A stretch of 64,000 nt of DNA from Gallionellaceae bacterium (GCA_030823955.1 JAVBYO010000002.1:103877-167876), one strand, 5' to 3'. Shown: positions 54,701 through 63,809, counted from the first letter of the stretch. Program-made: numbers and translations. The notes: generated by a model not told the origin, from the letters alone.

Positions 54701-56905
54701 TTAGTCGGCCGTGGGGGAAAAGGAGGGGGAGGTAAGCCAGCGTCCGAACATGTCGGCGTAGGCATCTTCGAGTGCGTGAGCGAGACCGTGCGGGTCGCAT
54801 AACGGGCTGCTTGCCATACGTTCGCGCTGGGTAAAGCGCAGTTGTTTGCGCAATGCCACGTCTCTGGCCAGGGCGATGGTTTTATCCAGATATTCCGTCT
54901 CGGAATGCGCGATCCATTCGTCGTGGCCTATGCTTTGTAACAGCGAAGCCGAGAAGCGCGCACCGACGTGATCACCCAATAGATGGATCACCGGCACGCC
55001 CATCCAGAGCGCATCGCAGGTCGAGGTGCCGCCGCCGTGTGTGGCGATCGGGTCGAGGGCGATATCGACACGGTCATGCTGTGCCATGTAGTTGTTCCAG
55101 TCACTGCCCGGTTCGAGTTCGATGCGTTCCGCACCGATGCCATGTGCAGCCAGCTCGGTGAAAATGCGCTGGCGATTGCCCGCATCGGCAAGATCTTTGT
55201 TCTTCAGCAGCAGGCGGCTTTCCGGCAGGGCACGCATTATCTTGGCCCACAGCCGCAAGGTCGGCGGAGTGATCTTGCCGAGATTGTTGAAGCAGCCGAG
55301 GCGGATACTTCCGTCGGCGGCAGGTCGCCAGGCGGGGAGCGGTGCCTCGGCGATGGTTTTGTAGGACAGCCAAGTGCGCGGCAGTCGCCACACTTTTTCG
55401 CTGAAATGCCCGTCCATTTCCGGGGGGGCGAGTGTGGCATCACCGATCCAATAATCCATCTCGCTCAGGCCGGTGCTGGCGAAATAAAGGTAGGTGGCTT
55501 GCACCGGTGCGGCGCGGCGTGCGAACACACCGAGCCGGTTATGCGCGGAATGTGCGGAGAGGTCGATGAGCACGTCGATGCCGTCGGCTGCAATACGCTG
55601 GCAGACATCCGCATCCGGCATGCCGGAGATCGGGGTCCAGTGATCGAACAAAGCGTGCAGGCGTTCGGTCACCTCATCGCGGGTGCGGTTGTTGGAATAG
55701 GCATACAACTCGACCCGCGTGCGGTCATGGCACGTCAACAACTGCTCCATGAAATAACTGACCGCATGTTTGCGAAAGTCACCGGACACATAACCTACCT
55801 TCAGACGCTGCCCGGCGAGTGGTGTGCGGGTAAAGGTGCGTTGCCGTGCGGCGTGGCGGATATCGGGCGGGATACAGGCGAGCTCCCAGCCGCACGCCTG
55901 AGCAAGATATTCTTGCGGTGCCAGCGTGGCATGGTAGCCGGTGAGGAACAGCAGGTTGCTGTAGGCATTGGCATAGTCCGGGCGGATGGCAAGCGCGGCG
56001 CGATAACATGCGGCAGCTTCATCCAGCCGGCCTTGTGCGCGTAATGCGTTACCCAGATTGCAGTGGCCCTCGACGAGATCCGGTTGAAGCTCCAGGGTGC
56101 GGCGATAGCTGGCGATGGCTTCGTCTAGCCGGTCTCGCGCCTGTAGCGCGATGCCCAGATTGTAATGAGCCTCGGCCATGCCGGGGCTGCAGGTGATGGT
56201 TTGCCGGTAACTGGCAATGGCTTCGTCGTGACGGCCTTGTGCCAGAAGTGCCGCACCCAGATTGCAATGTGCCTGGGCGTAGTCCGGGAAAAGTGCGATG
56301 GCCTGCCGGTAACTGGCGATGGCTTCGTCCAGTTTGTTTTGTGCGCCGAACGCAGTGCCCAGATTGAAATGCATCTCGGGCAGGCCCGGTGCCAGAGTCG
56401 CGGCCTGACGAAAGCTTTCCAGCGCAGGAACGGTCTCTCCCAGGGTCAGCAGACAATGGCCGAGATTACTGAGCGACTCGATATGGTTCGGTGCCAGCGC
56501 GAGTGCCTGCCGGTAAGCCGCGATGGCGGCCTGTAGATGCCCCTGTCGCTGCAAAGCATGGCCGAGGTTGTAGTGGAACACCGCATTGGCGGGATTGATC
56601 TGAATCGCTTTGCGGAAACAAGTGATCGCTTCGTCGAGCTTGCCCTGCGACTGTGCCACGGTACCCAGATTGCAATGGAACACCGGAGAGTGCGGATTGG
56701 CATGGAGTGCCAGATTGATGAGATCACGCGCGAGTTCATGGTTTCCCACCTGGTGGGCCAGCATGCCGAGCAGATGCAGGGCATCGGGATGTTCGGGATT
56801 TTCGCTCAGCGCTTCCTGATAAGCCGTATTGGCCTGATCCAGCCGCCCGGCTTGATGATGCGCCAGTCCGACTTGGACGAACCGGTCTGCCTTCTGGTTA
56901 CCCAT
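54701..56905 (-). CDS. TPR / OGT-like protein O-glycosyltransferase
   Basis: A 734-residue protein. The N-terminal 310 residues contain nine 34-residue tetratricopeptide repeats (for example the repeated NLGxALxAQGRxDEAIASYR core). The C-terminal part is a GT41 (O-GlcNAc transferase, SPINDLY-like) domain with GYVSGDFRKHAVSYFMEQ, LIDLSAHSAHNRLGVFA, CFNNLGKITPPTLRLW, LLLKNKDLADAG and GGGTSTCDALWMGVPVIHLLG. TPRs would hold the acceptor protein and the GT41 domain transfers a sugar from a nucleotide donor to Ser/Thr. Flagellin is the probable target from context. Start ATG 56905 overlaps the methyltransferase stop (TAATG); the frame further upstream is a shadow. Confidence 0.92.
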   Translation of the reverse strand: MGNQKADRFVQVGLAHHQAGRLDQANTAYQEALSENPEHPDALHLLGMLAHQVGNHELARDLINLALHANPHSPVFHCNLGTVAQSQGKLDEAITCFRKAIQINPANAVFHYNLGHALQRQGHLQAAIAAYRQALALAPNHIESLSNLGHCLLTLGETVPALESFRQAATLAPGLPEMHFNLGTAFGAQNKLDEAIASYRQAIALFPDYAQAHCNLGAALLAQGRHDEAIASYRQTITCSPGMAEAHYNLGIALQARDRLDEAIASYRRTLELQPDLVEGHCNLGNALRAQGRLDEAAACYRAALAIRPDYANAYSNLLFLTGYHATLAPQEYLAQACGWELACIPPDIRHAARQRTFTRTPLAGQRLKVGYVSGDFRKHAVSYFMEQLLTCHDRTRVELYAYSNNRTRDEVTERLHALFDHWTPISGMPDADVCQRIAADGIDVLIDLSAHSAHNRLGVFARRAAPVQATYLYFASTGLSEMDYWIGDATLAPPEMDGHFSEKVWRLPRTWLSYKTIAEAPLPAWRPAADGSIRLGCFNNLGKITPPTLRLWAKIMRALPESRLLLKNKDLADAGNRQRIFTELAAHGIGAERIELEPGSDWNNYMAQHDRVDIALDPIATHGGGTSTCDALWMGVPVIHLLGDHVGARFSASLLQSIGHDEWIAHSETEYLDKTIALARDVALRKQLRFTQRERMASSPLCDPHGLAHALEDAYADMFGRWLTSPSFSPTAD

Positions 56906-57804
56906 TATGGCTTGCTGGCGACTTTCAGCGTGGTGCGTATGCTGTTCTCCAGCGAGCGGATGGAGCCGCCGCTGAGATAGCGGAACGAGACCTGTAATTC
57001 GTCTCCGGCCCGGGCGTCCAGCGGCTGGAGCAGGGGCAAGACCAGGTAGTCGATCACCCAGTCGATGGTGCTGCCATCCTGCGGGTTGATGGTCAGCACG
57101 TTCTTGGTGAAGAAGCGCAACGCGTTGACCATGCCGGTCTGCTCCAGCGTGAACGTGCCCTGCCAGGAGATCTCGCGCCCGGTCGGCTGGGACAGGTCGA
57201 GGATGCTGTAGGTCTGGGGAGGAGCCAGTTCCATTGCGCCGGGATGTTCGGCGAACACGCGCTGGAATTGGATGATGGGTGCATGGTAGCCGGAGAAATC
57301 GTAGTCCTGTTGCAGCGGCTGTACCGCCATGATCACCGCCGTGGGGATGAATAGCGGTAGTTTGTCGCCGAAACGTGCGCGGTAACGCACCTTGAAGGCC
57401 TCGATCACTTCGATCTGTTTTTCGCGCAACATGGCGACATGGATCATTTCGCAGATCACCACATCCACGGGTTCCGGAGGCAGGTAGTCGAAAGCGTCGG
57501 CATGCACCACTTCGACCTTGTGCCCGTTCGGATTGAGCGCCAGCAAACGGCGCGATTCGGCGACCAGCACCGGGTTGAATTCGACACACCAGACATGGCT
57601 GGCTTTGTCTGCGGCGAGGTATGACAACACGCCGGTACCGCCGCCAAGCTCGAGAACTTTCGCGCCTTCGAAAACGGCAAAATCGATCGCCGCCTTGAAG
57701 TTGTCCATGCGGTTCTTGTCGGTCAGCATGTTGTGGTGGTAATGCAAGGGAATGAACTGCCCCAGATAATGAGTCTCCGCTTCGTCATCGTGTAAGGTGT
57801 GCAT
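56905..57804 (-). CDS. PRMT-like SAM-dependent protein methyltransferase
   Basis: A 299-residue class I methyltransferase resembling protein arginine methyltransferases. The N-terminal helix HYHHNMLTDKNRMDNFKAAI matches PRMT motif X. Motif I is VLELGGGTGVLSYLAA, with the acidic post-I residue in VWCVEFNP. A PRMT double-E loop is seen as E-x8-E in CEMIHVAMLREKQIEV. The beta-barrel half is present but the THW loop is not obvious, so arginine specificity is unproven. It overlaps the OGT-like gene by one base, implying joint action. Whether it modifies flagellin, another protein or a sugar is inference. Confidence 0.82.
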   Translation of the reverse strand: MHTLHDDEAETHYLGQFIPLHYHHNMLTDKNRMDNFKAAIDFAVFEGAKVLELGGGTGVLSYLAADKASHVWCVEFNPVLVAESRRLLALNPNGHKVEVVHADAFDYLPPEPVDVVICEMIHVAMLREKQIEVIEAFKVRYRARFGDKLPLFIPTAVIMAVQPLQQDYDFSGYHAPIIQFQRVFAEHPGAMELAPPQTYSILDLSQPTGREISWQGTFTLEQTGMVNALRFFTKNVLTINPQDGSTIDWVIDYLVLPLLQPLDARAGDELQVSFRYLSGGSIRSLENSIRTTLKVASKP

Positions 57805-57831
57805 TTTTACGGCCTTAAGAATTGAAATACG

Positions 57832-58584
57832 TTAGCGATAGGAGCCTAAACTGGCCGACATGCGCTGCATCTGTGCGACATAACGTTGCAACGGCAGGAT
57901 CGTCTCCCGTCCCGGCTTGACGAATTCGCAGCCTGCGCGCTGGTTTACCCTTCCGGTGCGGCTGACGACCTCGAACAGGTTCTTGACCTGAAGGGTGGCG
58001 GTCAATCTGCCGACCTCCGGCAGGTCGATCTCGCAGTCCGGATAGATATTGCCGGCACGCAATTTAACATCTTTTTCGCGATATTCCAGAGAAAGTCCGC
58101 TTACGCTGATGTCCACCACCGGCATGACTTGGGCCGTCGGCTTGAAGATACATTTGACCGGATATTGCGGCCAGGTCGACATGCGGTAGCAGTCGCGGCG
58201 CTGCAGGCGCAACAACTGTTGCGGCAGGGGGAGGAAGAGGGCGTCACTATTCTGAAGCGAGCCCAACTGCGGCGAGCGGGCTGCAAACTGCACCTTGGTC
58301 TGGTTATGGGTGCTGACGAAGACGATCTCTTCGCTGGCAAGAATGTTGCGGTTGTCGCGCGGATTGGACGCGGGGTCTATCCAGATGCCTTGTTCGTCCG
58401 CTGCCAGCAGCATGGTCAGGTAGAAGCGCTTGCGCTCATCGTAATATATCGCGCTGCGCGAGTTGTGTTTGCAGATCGTTTGCAGGATGTTCTGGATCTC
58501 CATCCTGGAGTCGATGAGAAACTCACGGTCTTCGCCATCGGCGAACGTTTCGATCTTGAGCGGATTGGTCTTTTCTTTGATCAT
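57832..58584 (-). CDS. ycgR: Flagellar brake protein YcgR (PilZ domain)
   Basis: A 250-residue c-di-GMP receptor that slows or biases the flagellar motor. The N-terminal YcgR domain (DGEDREFLIDSRMEIQNILQ) is followed by a C-terminal PilZ domain with the binding motifs RRDCYR and DISVSG. The start MIKEKTNPLKIETF at 58584 gives family length; an upstream TTG is rejected. It links the several c-di-GMP enzymes in the window to motility. Confidence 0.92.
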   Translation of the reverse strand: MIKEKTNPLKIETFADGEDREFLIDSRMEIQNILQTICKHNSRSAIYYDERKRFYLTMLLAADEQGIWIDPASNPRDNRNILASEEIVFVSTHNQTKVQFAARSPQLGSLQNSDALFLPLPQQLLRLQRRDCYRMSTWPQYPVKCIFKPTAQVMPVVDISVSGLSLEYREKDVKLRAGNIYPDCEIDLPEVGRLTATLQVKNLFEVVSRTGRVNQRAGCEFVKPGRETILPLQRYVAQMQRMSASLGSYR

Positions 58585-58650
58585 CGCACGGGTATCCAGA
58601 TTCAGGTTATGACGGAATTTATGCCTTGAACCGGTCAAGGCTGTGTCATT

Positions 58651-58956
58651 CTATTTCTGGCTGCCCTGATTGATGCGCGGATTAGAGGGGATTTCCTTGT
58701 GTTCCAATCGGTATATCCATGCCAGCAGCTCCGCCACGGCCAGGTAAAGCTCGGCAGGAATGTGTTCATCCAGCTCGACCTGCATGAGCATGCCCACCAA
58801 CTCTTCCGATTCATGGACGAACACGCCGTGTTCTCTGGCACGTTCGATGATGGCCTGGGCGATGATGCCGCGCCCACGGGCCACCACCTTGGGGGCGGCA
58901 TCGCCGCTCTGGTAGGCCAGCGCGACCGCCATCTGGCGTTTATCAGGGCTTGTCAT
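58651..58956 (-). CDS. fhlB: FlhB C-terminal-domain-like protein FhlB
   Basis: A 101-residue protein resembling the cytoplasmic domain of the flagellar export switch FlhB (AVALAYQSGDAAPKVVARG, then IAQAIIERAREHGVFVHESEELVGML). The FlhB membrane part and the self-cleaving NPTH site are absent. Such stand-alone FhlB proteins can partly replace the FlhB C-terminus in export. The start overlaps the fliK end by 14 bases, coupling it to the hook-length gene. Confidence 0.9.
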   Translation of the reverse strand: MTSPDKRQMAVALAYQSGDAAPKVVARGRGIIAQAIIERAREHGVFVHESEELVGMLMQVELDEHIPAELYLAVAELLAWIYRLEHKEIPSNPRINQGSQK

Positions 58957-59938
58957 GGGAGGCGACCAGGGTGCTGGCGACGGTGATGCCGCGTTCCGCC
59001 AGCGCGGCGGTCAATTGTGAGCTGGCCGAACCGAGCAGGGCGCGGGTCTGGCCGCCGGAGGCATCCAGCGTGATACTCAGTCCGTTGCTGTTGAAGCGCA
59101 ACATCGCGGCAACTTCGCCCAGTTTGGGCAGATCGAGCCGAATCTGGGTCGCCCATTCTCCGCCCGACTCTTCATATCCACCGGCACCGCCGCCATGGCG
59201 CGGCTTCTCTTCATGGATCTCCCAGTCCATCTTCTGCTCGGGCCAGACATATCCCTGCCACAGCACCTGGCGTGTCTCCAGTGCATTCAACTGTTGCTGT
59301 ACCAGCGGTTGTAGCTGGCCGGGGATAGTGGCAGTGTCGGTTTGTGCGGCGATATGTCCGGTCGAACCGCTAGCGGCAGTCAACTGGTTCTGGGGCTCCT
59401 GCAATAGTTGCGCGGTGCTGCGCCCACCGGCCAGCCATTGCGCCTGATGTGATTCGTAGAACAACCCGCTTTGGCTGAGTGATTGATGCAATTTTTCGGC
59501 CAGTTGTGTGGTGTCCGACGCACTTGCCGCGGTGGCCAGCAGCGGTTCGCTGCGCATGGCACGCACGTGGGCTTTTTCCAGCGGTTGCTGGGACAGAGAT
59601 GCGAGCAGGCGTGCGGTGCTGCTGAGTTGTTCCGGAGTGGAGAGCGGGTTATTGGAGGCCGACAAACCGAAGGTCAGTCGCGGTTGCAAAGACATCACCT
59701 GCAATTCGACGACATCCCCGCTTTTGAGATTGTCGGGGAGCTGCATGTGCATCATCTGCTCAAGTACACGAACCTTGAATACGCCGGGGCTGACTTCCGC
59801 CTGTATCGCACCCTGTACCTTCTGTCCCAGCTCGAAACCATCCTTGCCGCTGTTGTCCTTGTCCGGCGCCGGAGTGACCAGCGGCCTCTCGTTGAGGGAG
59901 AGGGCCCGGAGTGTGTTGAGAACGTCGGTGGGGAGCAT
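58943..59938 (-). CDS. fliK: Flagellar hook-length control protein FliK
   Basis: A 331-residue protein that measures hook length and signals the export switch. The C-terminal Flg_hook domain is seen in ATQIRLDLPKLGEVAAMLRF, GLSITLDASGGQTRALL and LTAALAERGITVASTLV. The middle is Gln/Ser-rich and low in complexity, as expected for FliK. Overlap with fhlB, which resembles the domain FliK acts on, supports the call. Confidence 0.85.
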   Translation of the reverse strand: MLPTDVLNTLRALSLNERPLVTPAPDKDNSGKDGFELGQKVQGAIQAEVSPGVFKVRVLEQMMHMQLPDNLKSGDVVELQVMSLQPRLTFGLSASNNPLSTPEQLSSTARLLASLSQQPLEKAHVRAMRSEPLLATAASASDTTQLAEKLHQSLSQSGLFYESHQAQWLAGGRSTAQLLQEPQNQLTAASGSTGHIAAQTDTATIPGQLQPLVQQQLNALETRQVLWQGYVWPEQKMDWEIHEEKPRHGGGAGGYEESGGEWATQIRLDLPKLGEVAAMLRFNSNGLSITLDASGGQTRALLGSASSQLTAALAERGITVASTLVASHDKP

Positions 59939-60015
59939 GGTTGGTCGCTATGGTGGTGTTCGTGACACTAGTCGAAACATCTCCCGCAGTGATCGCGGCA
60001 ACCGGGATCTAACAG

Positions 60016-60342
60016 TCAATAAGCGCCGCCGGAGGAATAGGCTTTCTGCAATTTATCCTCGCTGCGGGCGTTGCTCATGATGCGCTGTAGCTGTGCCATC
60101 CACTGTTCGGTCTGGCTGCGGATAACGGCATCGTCGGCGAGGATCTTTTTGATCAGTGCAACCTTGCGCAAGCGGGTCGATTCATCGATGGGAGCCAAGT
60201 CCAGCCGTTGCATCTCTGCCACATGCGCGGCGGATTTTTCTTCCAGCTCGGAGAGCAGGTCCCATTCTCCCTGCGCGGCGGCTTCGCGCATCTTTGCGGT
60301 GAGGGCGGAGAGAGTTTCGTATTTTTCGATGACGGGGTTCAT
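60016..60342 (-). CDS. fliT: Flagellar chaperone FliT
   Basis: A 108-residue helical protein, the export chaperone of the cap protein FliD and often a regulator of FlhDC. Start MNPVIEKYETLSALTAKMRE with GGAAGGA upstream. The sequence shows a helical bundle with WDLLSELEEKSAAHVAEM and a C-terminal QTEQWMAQLQRIM. It starts 4 bases after fliS, in the usual fliD-fliS-fliT order. Confidence 0.9.
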   Translation of the reverse strand: MNPVIEKYETLSALTAKMREAAAQGEWDLLSELEEKSAAHVAEMQRLDLAPIDESTRLRKVALIKKILADDAVIRSQTEQWMAQLQRIMSNARSEDKLQKAYSSGGAY

Positions 60343-60346
60343 GCGG

Positions 60347-60805
60347 TTACATCCTTCCATAGACCAGCGGAGTTTTGGCGATCGGTTGTTGCGCGAGCTC
60401 GGTTTGCGGGCGCTGTTCGGCGACCGGACGTATGCTTTCCCAGGCGCCCCGCAGATCGAGCAGCAAGGTACTGACCTCGTCCAGGATCGCGGTATCGTTC
60501 TTCATGTTGGCGACCAGCAGACGCTGGCTCATATAGTCGTAGAGATCGGACAGGTTCTGTGCCAGCGGGCCGCCCGCTTTCAGGTCCAGACCGGCCTTCA
60601 GTCCGTCGTTGATGATGGAGATGGCCTGACTGATGGATTTGCCTTTGGCTGCGATCTCTTTGCGTATCATCTGGTTCTTGGCCGAAGCGATGGATAACAA
60701 CGCGCCCTGATACAGCATCAGGATCAGTTTATGCGGATCGGACGAGTGTGCCTTCGATTCGATGGCGACATTGGAGTAAGCTTTTACGGCTGCGCTCATG
60801 TTCAT
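60347..60805 (-). CDS. fliS: Flagellin export chaperone FliS
   Basis: A 152-residue helical chaperone that holds the flagellin C-terminus before export. Family blocks: AVKAYSNVAIESKAHSSDPH, KLILMLYQGALLSIASAK and LSDLYDYMSQRLLVANMKND. A GCGGAGAACAAC site precedes the ATG. It starts 12 bases after fliD. Confidence 0.95.
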   Translation of the reverse strand: MNMSAAVKAYSNVAIESKAHSSDPHKLILMLYQGALLSIASAKNQMIRKEIAAKGKSISQAISIINDGLKAGLDLKAGGPLAQNLSDLYDYMSQRLLVANMKNDTAILDEVSTLLLDLRGAWESIRPVAEQRPQTELAQQPIAKTPLVYGRM

Positions 60806-60817
60806 GTTGTTCTCCGC

Positions 60818-63403
60818 TTACATTTTAGCCAGCTGTTGGGACAGATAGGCGCTGGTTTTATTCATGCTGCTCAAGGTGGAATCCAGTTTGGTATATTGCC
60901 TGCGGTAGCGGTCCTCGATGGTGGTCAGGCGCGCGTTGATCGTGTCGCGCTCCTTGGATATCCCTTTCACCGACGAAGTCAGGCCGTTCATGCGACCGGT
61001 CAGCACGCCGTTGTTGCTGAGTGCCAGATTGACGAAATCGTTCAGTTTGCGGGCAAAACCTTCCGTGTAGTTGACCGTGCCGCGCGGGCCGAGCATGCCA
61101 CCGGCGATCTGAACCTGCAGACCGCTTGATTTTCCGGCGCTTGAAGTCAGCTGTTGCCCGAGTCCGGTGGCGGGTGCCCCGTCTATCATGCCGGCGACAT
61201 CCATTCCCGGTGCACTGGCCGGTATTCCCATGAAGTCCGACACCGGCGTTCCGGCGCTGTTTGCCAGAGTCACCGAGGAGGCGCTACCGTAGGTGCTGGA
61301 CCGGATATTCAGGAAACCATTACCATCGACGGAAGCGTTCACGCCTTTACCGCGCGAAGCGAAGGCGGGGGCAGCGTTGATCGCGTCCTGGAGCATCTTG
61401 GCCAGTTGCGATCCGTTATAGCCGCCCGGAGGCAATGCAACTGCGGCGGTACTGCCATCGACCGTCACGCTGAGGGTAGTGCCGGAAGCGATCGTTGTCG
61501 AGCCGTCGCTTATGCGCAGGTTGCCGGTCACGCTACCCTGGGTCGCCAGTTGCGAGACCGAGACGGAGTAGTTGCCCGACTTTGTGGCGGAAGAGGTCGC
61601 CTTGAAATTGACCTGGCTGTCTGTTGCTTTACCGATAGAGGAGAACAGCGCGGCGACTTCGCTGAATTTCGTTTCCATGGCTTTGTCGAATTTGGCGGCA
61701 TCCAGCGCCAGCGTACCGTTGGTCTGTTTGCTCACGCCGATCTGCGACAGGGTATTCAGCGAACCTGCCGGGGTAGTGAGCGGGGTGCTCAGCAAGGTGT
61801 CGATCTGTGATTCCAGCGAACGCATCGCCGAATCTCCCTGCAGTGCGGCCCCTTTCTTGGTGGCCTCGTTGTAAGCGGTCAGCTCGGTGATGACTTTCTT
61901 CAATTCGTTGTAGGACTTTACAAAATCTTCCACCGAGGTCTTCACGGCCCCGGTGTCGCGGCGGACGTCCAGGGTCGCCGGGGCATCACCGGGGCGCAAC
62001 AGGTTGAGCGTGACGCCCTGAATGACATCGTTGAGGCTGTTGCTGTCTTTGCTGATCGGGATCCCGTCCACGGTCAGTGACGCGTTCGATGCCGGGGTGA
62101 TTTCCGCCAGTTTTTTCGTGCCGGAAGGGTCATGGCTGAGCAAGCCTGCCAAAGCGGCATTACCGTCCCTGACCGTGATGCGCATACTGGTGCTGGCACC
62201 GATCGCGTCGGAGCTGAGCACGAGCCGGTTGGGTGCCGCGCTACCATCGTTGACGATGCTAGCCGTGACGCCGATCTTGGCGGCATTGATGGCGTCGCGG
62301 ATGCCCTGTAACGAGGTGCTGCTGGGATCGATGGTCACCGACTTGCGGCTCGACAGGGTGCTGGTGTTGAGTGTGGTGCCCTCCGTGCCATTGGTGTCGG
62401 TACCGATCGCGGAAGCCATGAAGTGTGTGGCATCGATGATCTCGGTGATCGTTGTGCCTTCGGGGAAGCCGCCACCGGAGATCTTGTCGCCGACGGAAAG
62501 GTCTGCGGTGCTGGCCACCGTTACGGTGGCATTGCCGAAAGTCTGTTGCGTACCAAGCTGTGCCGCAGATAGGCCAAGCTGGGATGACAATGTGCGCACG
62601 TTCGCGGCGGCTTCATCCGGATTCGGTGCAACGCCAGTGACACCGAAAGTGACGGTATTGCCTCCGTCGTCGGCCTTGGTCACGGCACCGGCTGCGGCAG
62701 TGAAGGTGCCCGGTGTTCCCCCGGAACGGACGTAGGCCTCGTCGAGTGCGGCGGCGATGTTCATCGCCCGGTGCAAAGGGCTGTCCGCATCCAGCAGATT
62801 GATCTCGCCCACTTCGACCCCGTTGAGGGTCAGTGTCCCGGCGGGGATCGTTCCGTTGCTATCGGCAGCCGGGGTAAAGGTCTGTGCAGCGGTGATCGCG
62901 GTGCCGGTTTTTGCCAGTACGGTGGCATTGCTGATCATCGCGTTGTTGAGTGCAGCCGTGCGGTATTTGCCGACGTTCGGTGTGAAGGTGTCGCCGGAGA
63001 GGTTGCCGAACTCGAAACTCAGCAAGCCGCTGCCGATGGGCGTCGTGCTGTTGGCGATCCCTGTCGTCGCCAGGCGCTGGCCTTGGGCCAGGCTGGTCAC
63101 ACTGATACTGTGTGAGCCGATGGCGGCAGAGACCGACGCCGACGCGGTGAACACGCTGGGATCGGAGGAGGTGGCCACATTGGCCTGGAACTTGTTCTGG
63201 TTGTTGAGACCTTGCAACGAGGTCTGGAAGGCGGACAGCGCTCCCTTCACTTGGCCGAAGGCCGAGATCTTGGATTGGTAGCTGGCCTCTTTGGTATTGA
63301 GCACGGTTAGCGGCTTCTGCTCGACGGCCATCAACTTACCGACGATACCACCTACGTCGATGTTGGTGCCCGATGATGCAGACGTCGCACTAGAAACCGC
63401 CAT
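60818..63403 (-). CDS. fliD: Flagellar filament cap protein FliD (oversized)
   Basis: Cap protein that folds exported flagellin at the filament tip. The N-terminal FliD_N domain (NIDVGGIVGKLMAVEQKPLT, SYQSKISAFGQVKGALSAF) and the C-terminal coiled region (NARLTTIEDRYRRQYTKLDS, SAYLSQQLAKM) are typical. At 861 residues it is far longer than the usual 450-650: a Thr/Gly/Ala-rich insert lies at about 120-370 and a second domain at about 630-760. Part of the first (VGDKISGGGFPEGTTITEI) resembles repeats of large surface adhesins. The extra domains are expected on the outside of the cap. Confidence 0.93.
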   Translation of the reverse strand: MAVSSATSASSGTNIDVGGIVGKLMAVEQKPLTVLNTKEASYQSKISAFGQVKGALSAFQTSLQGLNNQNKFQANVATSSDPSVFTASASVSAAIGSHSISVTSLAQGQRLATTGIANSTTPIGSGLLSFEFGNLSGDTFTPNVGKYRTAALNNAMISNATVLAKTGTAITAAQTFTPAADSNGTIPAGTLTLNGVEVGEINLLDADSPLHRAMNIAAALDEAYVRSGGTPGTFTAAAGAVTKADDGGNTVTFGVTGVAPNPDEAAANVRTLSSQLGLSAAQLGTQQTFGNATVTVASTADLSVGDKISGGGFPEGTTITEIIDATHFMASAIGTDTNGTEGTTLNTSTLSSRKSVTIDPSSTSLQGIRDAINAAKIGVTASIVNDGSAAPNRLVLSSDAIGASTSMRITVRDGNAALAGLLSHDPSGTKKLAEITPASNASLTVDGIPISKDSNSLNDVIQGVTLNLLRPGDAPATLDVRRDTGAVKTSVEDFVKSYNELKKVITELTAYNEATKKGAALQGDSAMRSLESQIDTLLSTPLTTPAGSLNTLSQIGVSKQTNGTLALDAAKFDKAMETKFSEVAALFSSIGKATDSQVNFKATSSATKSGNYSVSVSQLATQGSVTGNLRISDGSTTIASGTTLSVTVDGSTAAVALPPGGYNGSQLAKMLQDAINAAPAFASRGKGVNASVDGNGFLNIRSSTYGSASSVTLANSAGTPVSDFMGIPASAPGMDVAGMIDGAPATGLGQQLTSSAGKSSGLQVQIAGGMLGPRGTVNYTEGFARKLNDFVNLALSNNGVLTGRMNGLTSSVKGISKERDTINARLTTIEDRYRRQYTKLDSTLSSMNKTSAYLSQQLAKM

Positions 63404-63415
63404 GTTCGCCCCTCT

Positions 63416-63775
63416 TTACGCCTTCTGTTTGAGCAGTAACCCCTGCTGGATCTCGCCAATCGCCTTGGAGATGGCAATCGCCTCTTTTGACGGGAACTGC
63501 TTGATGATCTCGCCGGTCTGGGAGTCCATCACGCTGACGACCGTCTGTTTCGTGTCCTGATCAACACTGAAGGCAAGGTTGGAATTGCTGGCCTTCATGG
63601 ATTGATTCAGCTCTCTTACAGCGCTTTCCAGTTCTGCAATGCTCGGCTGGCGCTGCTCTGCCACCGGACGTTCGACTGGGGCGGACTCGCGTTTTGGGGC
63701 GGCTACCGCCGTAATGCCGCCTTCGTTAGCGAACCACGTCGGACTCACTGTATTGGTTGTATTTTGAATTAGCAT
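63416..63775 (-). CDS. flaG: FlaG family flagellar protein
   Basis: A 119-residue protein with the FlaG domain at the C-terminus (SIAELESAVRELNQSM, LAFSVDQDTKQTVVSVMDSQ, GEIIKQFPSKEAI). FlaG affects filament length. Start MLIQNTTNTVS at 63775; the upstream frame is rejected. It lies between flagellin and fliD, the usual place. Confidence 0.93.
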   Translation of the reverse strand: MLIQNTTNTVSPTWFANEGGITAVAAPKRESAPVERPVAEQRQPSIAELESAVRELNQSMKASNSNLAFSVDQDTKQTVVSVMDSQTGEIIKQFPSKEAIAISKAIGEIQQGLLLKQKA

Positions 63776-63809
63776 TTTTATGCTCCTTCTTTCATGTGTC
63801 TCGCGACGC

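Noticed and set aside
56906..57589. 228-codon N-terminal extension of the OGT-like gene
   Set aside because: It is the +1-type shadow of the PRMT-like gene, Arg/Gly/His-rich, and the TPR protein has a good ATG at 56905.
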